From: Diospyros lotus
Lineage: Eukaryota > Streptophyta > Magnoliopsida > Ericales > Ebenaceae
Direction: 5' to 3'
DNA length: 64,000 nucleotides
Assembly (NCBI RefSeq): GCF_014633365.1
Contig: NC_068339.1
Span: 16,545,383 to 16,609,382 of the forward strand
Both the position numbers and the translations under genes were made by a program. Positions 23,101 through 35,100 of this stretch are shown here, piece after piece. Numbering within the stretch: the first letter of the stretch is position 1; each line of letters opens with the position of its first letter. The notes beneath the pieces are model-generated. The model did no database searches. It was not told the origin of the DNA and saw only the letters and a list, made by a program, of their open reading frames with translations.

Positions 23101-26100
23101 GGGGTGGTCTGTTGTTGGGTGGAGGAGATAGTGGGCTGCCGTCTCAAATTAATGGGGGGCCCAGTGGATTGAAATGGGGTGTCGTTGGACATTCAATTGG
23201 GTTTTTGGGCCGCAATGGAGCTGTTAATAAGCCTAATTATTATAATATGTGGATTGGGGCACAAGGGGGCAATTCGAGTCAAGGGGAATTGGGTTGGCAG
23301 CCTTCTCTGTTTCTTCACGATGGCACAAGAGCAGATACCAGTAGCAGATCGCCCTTGGAACAGCTTGCAACTAGGGGCAACAAAGATGATAAAAAAATCT
23401 TGGGATGCTCTTATTGACTCTCGGGATGGCTGGATGCCTAAAAACTCAGTTTTTTCCCACCACATGGTATGATGGATGGTGAGCCTATGGTGCGCTTCAC
23501 GGAAGATGTAATTGATGAGGGCTTGCAGCATTGGAGGAATACGCTCATTGGTCACTTTGTTGAAAAAAGGCTTTCATTCCCGGTGGTGCAAAATCTTGCG
23601 CGGAAGTTGTGGCAAAGGTATGGGCTTCTTGAGGTTCTTTCAAATAATTCCGATTGTTATTTATTTCATTTTGATAATGAGGATAGCATGATGAAGGTTT
23701 TTAATGGGGGTCCTTGGCATTTGGCATGTGGCCTTTGATTTTAAAGTGTTGGGAGCCAAGTATGGATTTATCTCAAGAATCACGTACCTCGCTCCCGTTG
23801 TGGGTAAAAAAAATTAATATTCCATTAGAAGGGTGGAACGAGGAGGGTATATCTATAGTGGCTAGTGCTTTAGGGTGCCCTATCCACACGAATCCTATGA
23901 CAAAGGATAGGTCTAGGTTGGGTTTTGCTCATGTTTGCAGTGAGATGGATGTTTACTCCTCTTTTCCAAAATTCATTAACAAGGCTTAGATCAGTGCACT
24001 GGGGAGCCTTGGATAGTTAAGATGCCGGTGGAGTATCAATGGGTGCCCTCGAAATGTACCCATTGCAAGCTTTCTGGACACCCTATGTCCCTAGGCCCCC
24101 ACCAACCTAGGCAAGAGTCTACTTTTGTCCCTAATGTGAAGTCTAATAGTGCTCCAGAGATGGGCAAGGGTGAGGGTAAGGAGGGTTCTGTTAGGAAGAA
24201 GGGGAATGAAGGAAAGGGAGTTTTGTCCAATAGCGGGAAGCAGGGGGTCCTTCGTTTGGGCATCCTAAGCATGTGTCAGGCTCCCCTCTTATAGCTAATC
24301 TGTTAGAGCAAGGAACTTGGACCGTTCCTTGCGACCCTCAAGAGATTGATTTCATGATAGCTAACAAATTATGTGCTTTAGCGAAGGAGAATATGGATGT
24401 TCCTTCTCCTGGGGGGATGGGTATCTGTTAAAATAACGCACAGCTCTCTCTATGACACTCGCACTTAGGATCTTAGAGACTACCAAACCAAGAATCACTC
24501 AAAATACAAGAACAAAATCCGGAAACACATAATACAAAAGATTAAGAACCGAAACAGTAAGCAACCACACACACAAAACACCAGATTTTATCTTGGTTCA
24601 GTCTTCTAATGAAGACCTACATCCAGATTGCCTTGAGGCGCCATTTTCCACTATCTTGAATGAAGAACAAGAGGATTACATGCACTAACTCACTCCCACA
24701 GCCTTATACCCAGAACTGTATAGAGTTTCCCTACCCAAAAATACAAAGATATACCTTCTTTGATCTCAAGTATAACCTTGCGCATACTCCACTCACCTTC
24801 TCGTTACAAGATAGAATAATGAAATGCCTCTCACCCAACCTCTATTTATACACCATAGAGGCGGTAAACAGAAAGCTAACTAAACCAGTAGTTACAACCA
24901 ACTAACCGGACTTAAAATTGTTAACTAACCCTTATAAAAACAAACCTTCTAGAATAACACAAGTGATATACAAATGCTAACAGCAAAAACATCCTCCCAA
25001 GATAACCCAAAGCTAATCTAATATAAGTGATTACAACAATATCCCAGATGGTGAGGGAGTTGTAGAGGTGATAGGGGTGGATGTTCGACATCCTGACGGC
25101 ATGAAGATTAAGGGAGCGGAACATTTAGAGGCTGAGGTGACGGGATATTTTGAGACTAATGGTTCTGGTAGTGCTAGTTCAGGTGAGGTTCCCAAGACAT
25201 CTAAATCTAAATTGAAATTGAAATGGAAGAGGAAGAAAAATTGTGATCAGGTGAGGAATTCCAAGGGTCTTAAGAGCTCAAACCCAAAGCTTCGAGATGT
25301 TCCATGATGCAGGTCATATCATGGAACGTGAGGGGGCTTAATCAACCCCCAAAGCAGTGGGAGGTGTGCTCTTTCATTGCACAGAATAAGTTGTCTCTGG
25401 TGGCACTCTTGGAGTCTCGGGTCCAAGAAAATCAGGCGAGCAATATTTCTCGTTCAATTATGCCTTTTTGGGAATGGGTCTTCAACTATGAGTGCTACAA
25501 GAGTGGTCGTATTTGGATTGAATATGATCCATTTGTAGTCAAGTTGGTTTGTTTGAGGAATTCCAATCAATTCTTCCACTTTTTTGTTTCAAGTCCTCGT
25601 CTTCCCACTCCCTTCTTAACATATTTATATGCTAGGAATGAAGAGGTGGATCAGGGTAGGCTTTGGACGTCCCTTAGGAGTGTGGGTTTGTCGATCTTAG
25701 GCGAGTCGTGGCTCCTCAGTGATTTCAATGTTTGTCGTCATGTCTTAGAGATGTGGGGTGACAAAACCTCCTTTACTCTGGGCATGTACAAATTTAATTT
25801 TTTCCTTTCAAGTGTTCTTCAAGATTTGGTCTTTAGCAGTCCTACCTTGACTTGGAACACAAACGATCGCCGAGGGGGGGGAGGACTACATCTTTCACAA
25901 GGTAGATAGAGCCCTTGTTAACGATGGATGGTTTTTTAGGTATCCCTGTAGCAAGGCTTTATTCTTGCAACTGGGAATTTCTAACCATAGCCCTGTTGTG
26001 GTTAGCTTGATTGAGCGCGGTAGAGAGAATGGGGGTCCCTTTCTTTCTGACCCAACTAGCTGATCATCCTTTGTTTTTTAGCAAAGTGGCAGATAGTTGG

Positions 26101-29100
26101 GATATGAGTGTGAGAGGGCATCCTATGTTTTGGATAGTGAGGAAGCTCAAGGCGATGAAATCTGCTATGAAGTTTCTCAATCACACGAGAGGACATGTTA
26201 CTAATAAAGTTGTGGATCTCAAAGCTCGATTAGCTCGTGCACAACAGCGTATTCTTGATGACCCTCAAAACCCTGTGCTTTCTCAAAGGGAGCTAGAGTT
26301 GAGTGGGGTGTATTCGACTACTTTAGCCCAAGAGTCTGAATTTTACCGTCTTTGTGAGTGAGTTGAGTGGTCGGCAGAGGGGCATCGATGCTCTCGTTAT
26401 TTCTTTCAAACCATGATGGCTTGTCGCAATAACCTCCATATCCTTAGTATGCAGAGGGCGGACGATTCAATGGTGGATTCGAGGAAGGAGGTGGCAGGTA
26501 TCCTTGTACCCTTCTATCAACAGCTCTTGAGGAATAATGCTTGCGTGGGTAGTTTTCATCCTGGGCATGTTGCCCCCTTTGTGGATAGGCAACTGACTTA
26601 GGATCAGTGGGTGGGGCTTATTGTGGGTGGGACCCCTAATGAGGTCAAGCATTCGTTGTTTAGTATGGGCGATGATGAAACGCCTGGGCCTGATGCTTTC
26701 ACCGTGAAATTTATTCTAAAAGGCTTGGGATGTCGTAGGTTCGAAGGTGGTGGAGGCGGTTTGTAGTTTCTTTGCCACAAGCCATCTTTTGGGGGAGGTT
26801 AATGCCACCATCCATAGCCTCATTCCCAAAGTTCCTCATCCAAAGTTGCACAATTAGTTCTGGTTGATCGCTTGTAGTAATGTCCTATACAAGGTCATTA
26901 CCAAGATTTTGGCAAACCGGCTTAGATTGCTACTCTCTGGGTTCACAAATGAGTTGCAAGCAACTTTAGTGCCAGGTAGGTCTATCGGTGATAATGTGTT
27001 GCTAGCGCAGGAGTTGGTCCATCAATACCATCTTTACAAAGGTCCCCCTCATTGTGCGATGATGAAAGTAGACCTTGCCAAGGCCTTCAATTATGTGGAG
27101 TGGGATTTTCTTCTTGCAATCCTCCACTTGATGAATTTCCCCCCTCAGTTTTGTGGTTGGGTCAAGGAGTGCATGTCGACTCCCTGTTATTCTATTAAGA
27201 TTAATGAGCAGTTGCATGATTTTTTCCCGAGAGGTCGAGGTTTGAGGCAAGGGGACCCTCTATCACCCTACCTTTTCGTTCTAGTTATGCAAGTCCTCCA
27301 GAGCATTGTGTGCTAGGCTTCCCAATCAGTTGGTTTCCAGTTTCACTAAAAGTGAGTAAACGAGGACAGTGATGCTTATGTTCATATATGACCGGTTTTT
27401 GTTCTCTCATGAGGACCTGTAATGACCCGCCCTTCCCCGACTTGCCGTTATTCTCAAGATTTCTTTTTTTTTTTCTTTCTATCATCACAAATTCCTCAAT
27501 CTAAAATTCCCATATATAAATACATTCAACATTCGATATAGTAAGCTAAGGAATGGTAAGTTAAACACTTGCGGAAGCTAGAATCGAAAACTGAAGAATA
27601 TCATAATTCCATACAAACACAAGTGTACACTACTGTTCTTAATAGGCAATAAATTACAATATCCGGTAGGTGAGATAACATATAAAACTGTGCTTCAAAC
27701 ATAGGGAATATCATGAATTGAAATTAAATTACGCTTCAGCCACTTCTTTTCCCTTTTTACTGCTCGATTCACCTGGAACGTGGAATATTCCAAGGACAAA
27801 AGTCCAAATTAAAAGATGAATCTTCTAAATGAGGGTTAAAATAAATTTCATGAATGAATGATGTATGGACATGAATAAACCGACACCCTAGTGTAGCTTT
27901 CACCAGTATTCTAGCCTTGGCACGGAACCCTAGGCAGTCATCCCAGTAATTCTCACTTTGGGGAAAATCCATCCCCGGCACGGGAGACTCCTGCGATTTT
28001 CCAACAAAACTCACTTGGGGAAATATGGCTACGTTACCAGGGCAACTTCCCAACCCGCCATGCATACCTTGGTCAATATGTCAATGATTTTCATGTCAAA
28101 TGCCGTATTTAAATTATCCAGTGCAACATAAGTAAATAAGCATATGGATGGCAAGATGCATGTAAACCATGTTGAATTTGCAGATTCTTTATGAAACTCA
28201 TATTTATCTAGACAATTCATATCACATAAAATTTTCTGAAAAAACCACTTACCTTGATTTAGCTTTTCGAGCTTTCTCGAAATACGTGCATGGCCTCGAA
28301 ATTCGTGCCCTGATAATTTCTTGGCCAAATTTTTTGAAAAAATAATAAAACTACATTTCCCAATTTTTCAGATTTTTCCCCATTTTCTCCCCCCTTTTTT
28401 CCTTTTTTTTTTCCCCCTATTTTTCCTACTTCTCTTATGTCTTCACACGCTTGCATGCGCTCGTAGCCCACACGCCTTGCGTGCTTCCCACGCGCCCGGT
28501 TGCCGATCGTCTTCTTTGGCTTCCCCCTTGCTACCAACGACTGGTTTTACCTTGATTTCTCCCAGTTTCTTCTTCTCTCTTGCTTTACTTGACCTCTCGA
28601 GCACAATGGGACAACCTTTGGCTTGAAAATCCGGCCAACATATCCCCGATTTGGTGGTTTAAACCTTGGTTTCAGCGACCTTCGCGACTTTCCTGTGAAA
28701 CTCAAAACCACCTCAAATCAACAAGAAAACTCCCCAAATTCTTCAGAAATGATCCCTAACCCTTCAAGAACAAAAGCCCCTTATCCAAGCCTCTCGATTT
28801 TTCCCAGAACATTCAGATTTCTCAACTGAAAATTGACGAAACCCTTGCCTCAACCTCGGCTATTTATAGCCGATTCCAACTGCCTCTCTGGCTAATCCCG
28901 GCCTTATCTTACACCGCAAGGCCTACCCTAGGCCATGATGGCCCTATCCCTACTCTAAAACAGTGATGGGACGCCGATGGTCGATGGTCAACAGTGCGAC
29001 TGTTAACCCCCTTGCAGTGTTCACACTACTTTTTATTGTTTTACCCTTTCTCTTCTGTTCTCTTGCACTTTCACCCCCTTGCCCTCAAGTCCTCAAGTTT

Positions 29101-32100
29101 CTAGAATTTTGCCTTGTTCCCACAACTTTGGAAAATTACACTTATCCCCCATAATTTTGGAAATCTTCACTTATGCCCCAAAATAATTACACTTGAGTCC
29201 TCAAGGAATTTTCGAGTATTACAGGACCTCTCCTCGGTTAGCATCTTGAAGTCCTTCCTGGAGAAGTTCTCCTCCTTGTTAGGTCTTCATGCTAATCCCT
29301 CGAAGAGCGATTGTTTTATTTCATGCCGGGATGAGGCCTTGAGGAAGTAGCTCTATCTTGCCTCAGGTTTCAAGAGGGGTGCGTTGCCCATGAGATACTT
29401 GGGGGTCCTGCTTTTGTCCACCAAGTTGTCGTATGGGAACTATAAGCGTATTCTAGATAAAGAGAGAAATAAGATGTGCTCATAGCATAGTCAGCTACTA
29501 TCTTTTGGTGGACAGCTCCAGTTAGCTCATTCTATCCTTCCCACGATCTATTTGTATTGGGCTTCAGTCTTCCTCTTACCCAAGCAAGTGCTTAAAAAGC
29601 TTGAGCAGATGATTAGAAATTTCCTCTGGAGCGAGAATGAGTTTGATTCCCATAGGGCAAAGGTAGCATGGCAAGACATATGTTACCCTAAGGAGCAGGA
29701 AGGGCTTGGTCTCAAACCTTTATCTATTTGGAACCAAGCCCTTGCTGCGAAGTTGATTTGGCCTCTACTCTTAGATGATCGTGAGTCGCTTTAGGTTAAG
29801 TGGGTTCACACTTATTAAGTCTGAGATTAATGTTTCTAGCTTCTTCCAGTGCCTTACTCTTGTCCATGATACTGGCGAAAGTTGTTATCTATCCGTAATG
29901 CAGTTTGAGATAAGTTTGGTTGGAGGGTTGGGGATGGTAATAAGATCTTGTGGTTCGACCAGTGGCATCCCCTAGGGTTCTGGTCGAACGATTCTCTCGC
30001 CAACTACCCCGACAATTAGGCATTTCTATTTCAGCTCAAGTTTTTGAGATCATCACCGATGGGGTTTGGATGTGGCCAGAGGCGGGTGCTTCACTTTCTT
30101 TAGACATGATTCGGAATTATATGCCTAGCCCTCCTCAGATTGGACGCCATGATGAGTTGCAATGGCTTCCAACCTCCAATAGGGTCTTTTCAATTAAATT
30201 CGCCTTGCAAGGTCTCTCGGAGCAGGGCCCACGTGTCTCTTGGAATCGTTTGGTTTGCCATAGTACTGGTATTTCTGCTCATATGTTTGTTTTTTGGTTA
30301 ACGATTAGGGAGCGTTTATATACTCTTGATCGTGTTAACATGTTTTTGCCTTTGCCGAATAGATGTTTTCTTTGCAGGGCCACATTTTCTTTGATTGTCC
30401 CTATTCCCAACAGGTGTTATCCTTCTTTCATCGCTTGAGGAAATTTGAATGGCCATGGAGACAGTAGGAGATGGGGGTGTTGTGGGTCGCGACAATGTGG
30501 AGAGGTAAAAGCCCCTAGAAGGTAGCTAACCTTTTGGTTTTGCAGGCCTTGGTTTATTTCATATGGTGAGAGCGGAATAACCACTCTTTTAGGGAGCAAG
30601 GAGCATTCTACAACTTAGTTGGCGCACTAGGTACAATGTGTCGTTTGGGCACGGTTGGTCACTATTCTCTTTTCCCATTCTCTCTAGAGCTGCGCTTTGC
30701 AGCATCTCTGGTGGTGGGAGCCAACCAGTCCACCTTGCTTCGTTGAGTCAGTTTGCTAAGTAACTTGGAGCTGACAAAACCCCTGCATGCCTTCATAGTA
30801 AAATGGTAAACGACTCACAAGTATGCTTATGCACCCTAAGTCATGGTTTAGGATGTAGTTGGGGGTTGACAGTTTACTCCTGTATTAATTTCTCGCACAA
30901 ATGTTCCTTATTATTGCTAAAGGAGGTCCTATGGATTAAAGGTTTGCGGCCCCGAGTGTTGTGTCCTAGTGAGTATCCCAGGGTTGGCTGCACCACAGTG
31001 AAATTTGCATGACCAAAGCCAATACACTCCTTGGGTCCTAGCTCTCACTTGTGTACCCTTAGTCATTGCTTGGGTAGTAGCCGGGGGTTGACAGTTTGCT
31101 CCTGCATCAATTTCTCAAGCAACTGTTCCTTGCTTATGCCATGGGAGGTCATATGATTTGACAGTTTCTTTGGCCCCTAGTTTTGTGCTGATGAGTGTCC
31201 TGGGTCAACTGCACCACAATGGACTTTGGATGACCAAAAGCTGGCATTCTTCTTGGGTCCTAGCTCTAACTTGTTGTTTCGCACCTGTGATTACTATCAG
31301 GTGCTAGAGTTTTGGTTTGCTTGATGATTCTATCTGGTAGTCTCCCTCTGACAGTTGCATTTTATTGTATATAGTTTCTTGTTTCTTTTCCTCCTTGGTT
31401 CAAAGGATTGTTTTAGTTGTTAGTTCTTTGTTTTTCATTCTCATTGTGAGTTGGGGTACGCCCCAGTTATTGATGTAGATGCTTTTGCGTTAGTTTTGTT
31501 TAATATAATTCTTACTTACATAAAGGAAAAAAAAAAAACATTAGATAAGAGAACAGGAACAAATTTGAATAACATTTCTAACTTCAGACCTGGCTTTTGC
31601 AACAGATAGCCTATAGATGATGATTCTTGTCTTGATAGGTATTTGCAAGTCCATTATTTTCACACTCCTCCAACAGTTAGTTGAAATTAAGATGGTAAGG
31701 AGAGGTATAAAACAAGGGCTTTTACTGTTGAAAGTAGTTTAGCAGGAAAAAAAAAAGAAAGAAGAAAGAAGAAAAACTTGGTGAAAGTAAATCAATTTTT
31801 TCAATAACAGAGAACACAACCAATTAGAAGCAGAAAGTGGGAGCAATAGTGGAAGGTAGAAAATTGTGGGTGCTACTATCCCAAAAAAAAGTGATTGTGT
31901 TGTCTCAGCCGTGGTTGTGCTCAAATGTAGGAAATACAATTTAGAGAAGAAGCAAAAATAGACAAGAAACAAAAGGGCAGCATTGGGCTGGCCTTGGGTG
32001 ACAGCTAGAGAATGGAGAACTATGGCATAACCAACAATCATCAGACGGCATCAAAGGTTAGCAGGTACTCCCTTACAATTGTCACATGTTAGCCACTTCC

Positions 32101-35100
32101 CTCACAACATGAATCTCCATTGAATGGCTGCATATTACCATTTACACTGACTCGAGAAATTGGTATATTGCATCATGGCAATTCCTGTCCTGTATTGAAA
32201 CAAGAGAGCTAGCCCCCTCCTGCCTAAAGGCTAAACCTAATGAGAGGTCAAAGCAATTTTCCTTTTGAAGTTAAGCAGAAATATCTTTACCACTAGAAGT
32301 GTTAAGGGGAATACTAAATCCTCCTCCTTTTATGCATCCATGCAAAAGAAAAAAAAAATGATTGTAGTAAGAGTTGATTTGGATCCAATAGAATGCCTCA
32401 AGACAAGATAGCCTTCATTTTGAGGAATACTAGAAGTGTTTGAGGAAAATTGAATAACTTTTCTCCGGACCTTGATGAATGTAACAGAATGAAACTGAAT
32501 GAAAAATAGGAGATCTGAAAGAAAGCACCTCGTCCAAATGTTTGATTAAAGAAAATTAAATCTCTACACAACAACCGAAAGGCTGACACATATATATAGC
32601 CTTGACAACAGAGCTCAACACACGCAGCTAACTAATAATCTGCTACAAACAGAACTACTACCAAATAATACAACTATCCAAAATACAATACAGCAGAACA
32701 CACAACAAGGAATATAAAGAATAAGAGAATAAGACTACAATCGAGATGTCTCATTCTCTCCAACATTCCCCTTCAATTTAGACCTGCCTTTAGTTGCCTC
32801 AATCTCTTCAACATGACCCTTCAAATGAGACCTCCCTGAAGCACACTTAGGTAATGACGCTGAAACAGGCAAACAGCGAGACACAGGTGTCACTCGAAGA
32901 CCAAGCCTATGACATAAGAACTGAAACCGATCCTTGGGTAAGCCTTTAGTAAAGATATCAGCAGGCTGATACATGGTGGGAACATAACGAATTTCAACAG
33001 CACCACACTCAACTTTTTCACGAACAAAATACACATAAATCTCAATGTGCTTAGTTCTAGAGTGGAAAACAGGATTCTCAGAGATAGATTTTGCAGCCAA
33101 GTTATCACACCAAAGAATAGGAGTCTGAGAACAAGAAAACCCAAGTTCATGGAAGAGAGACTTTAACCACAAAATTTCAGTAACTCCTTGAGCTACTGCC
33201 CTATATTCCGCTTCTCCAACAGATCGAGCGACTACATACAGTCTGCTTCTTAGAACCCCAAACAAGCAGATTATTGCCTAGAAAGGCACACCAACCACTA
33301 GTAGATCGCCTTGTGATTTTGCAGCCAGCATAGTTGGCATCCGTGTAAACACTTAGGGGTAAATCACAAGATGATGGAGTGAAGACCAAACCTAAACCAA
33401 TTGTGCCTTTGAGATACCGAAGTAACCGCTTACAAGCCTGCCAATGCTGATCCTTAGGATAGCTTAAAAACTGACTGAGTTTATTTACAACAAAGGCAAT
33501 ATCCGGTCTGGTTTATGTAAGATATTGAAGAGAACCTACAACTGTCCGATATAGAGAGGGGTTAGAAAACATATCACCTTCATCAGTAAACACAATGGTT
33601 GAACTAAGAGGAACAAAACAAGGCTTACAATCAGCCATAGCAGCCTTGGTAAGTAAATCAAGAGTATATTTGGATTGAGTGAGATAGAGGCCTGTAGAAT
33701 CTCGATAAGCCTCAAACCCAAAAAAGTAATACACTGAACCTAGCGTCTTTAACGCAAAATTTTTGTCAAGATCATGAATAAAATCATGCAAGGCAGCAGA
33801 GCTTGATCCAGTGACTAAAATATTATCAACATAAACAAGTATAAACAAAACAAATTTAGAAGTTCGCTTAATAAAGAGCGAAGCATCAGATATGGCCCGA
33901 AGAAAACCCCAACTCTGTAAAGCTGTTTGAAGCTAGGTATACCATGCACAAGGAGCCTGTTTAAGGCCATAAAGAGACTTCTTCAACCGACAAACATGAG
34001 AAGGGCAGGACTGATCAAGAAAACCTTCCGGCTGAGACATGAAAACAGCCTCATCAAGATCACCATTTAAAAATGCATTATTTACATCCACCTGCTGAAT
34101 ATCCCAACCATATGTAACAGCCAAAGAAAATAAGACTCTAATGGTTGGAGCCTTAACAACAGGACTGAAAGTTTCAGCAAAATCAATGCTGGGTGTTTGA
34201 AGAAACCCCTTAGCAACAAGACGAGCTTTATGCTTTAGAAGAGAACCATCAGGATTGTACTTTGCACGGAAAACCCACTTGCAGCCTATCAAATTCATTT
34301 CTGAAGAAAATGGAACAAGTTCCCAGGTGTTATTCCGAATTAAGGCTGAATATTCCTCCTTCATGGCTTTAGTCCAGTTAGGGTCTAGAAGTGCTTCCTG
34401 AACAGAGTTAAGTTCTAGAGAACTCACCAAGGCATAAGGAGAAGAAAGAGAAAGTTGGCGAGCTTTTGCATGAGTAATCATAGGATGAGTGGGAAGAGTC
34501 GAAAACTGTCTTGGTGGAGGAGCAATAGAAACATGAGAAGAGGAAGAAGAAGATTCTGACAGATCAGGAATTGATAGGTCAGGAATAATAGGATCAGCTG
34601 TAGAAACAGGAGTAGCAATTGAAGGAGCAGATGGATCATGTATACCGGGTGCTGATGCTGCTGAAGATAAATGACCAGGATGAAAGGATGAACAAGAATG
34701 CAAAACATTAGTAGATAAACTGGGAACAGAATGAGATTGAGGAGTAGAAGATTGAGCAGAAAATAAGCAAGAAAAAGGAAACTCCTCAGGATTAAACACA
34801 ACATGCCGAGTGATATAAACTCGACCAGAAGGATGTAAACATTTATATCCTGCCTGAATCTGACTATAACCGAGAAACACACACTTTGAGGAATGAAAAT
34901 TAAACTTGATCTTGGCATAAGATCTTAGAAAAGGAAAGCAAGCACAACCAAATGGTTGTAAGTGCATATATTTTGGTTGTTTGCAATATAGTTTCTCAAA
35001 AGGAGTAAGAAACCGAAGTGGTGAAGCTTGTAGCAAATCGATAGTGTATACAGCAGTTTGAAAAGCTTCAACCCAATATTTCAAAGGCATGTTGGCATGT

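Larger units (their letters stand above)
22985..31539 (+). mobile_element. L1-type LINE, decayed, interrupted by two solo LTRs
   Basis: A plant L1-clade LINE antisense to the host gene in intron 8. In order: ORF1 remnant with the DUF4283 domain (23469-23990; RKLWQRYGLLEVL, FNGGPWHL) and a knuckle-like tail; apurinic endonuclease (25304-25909); reverse transcriptase (26864-27316 onward); C-terminal zinc-binding RT-associated domain (29950-30438). It ends with a 3' untranslated part holding a tandem repeat and a 12-A tail at 31528-31539. Removing the two inserted LTRs leaves about 6.1 kb. Frames are broken repeatedly, so it is dead. The 5' end is approximate and no target duplication was found. 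Confidence 0.85.

Noticed and set aside
28321..28626. Open frame of 101 residues and neighbours on both strands at 27.7-29.2 kb
   Set aside because: They lie inside the 1.8-kb solo LTR, are low-complexity and differ by strand. Chance frames.
34478..34918. 146-residue leucine-rich frame that looks like a membrane protein
   Set aside because: It is an alternative frame of the Copia integrase-RT linker, whose Ser/Pro codons read as Leu in the shifted frame.
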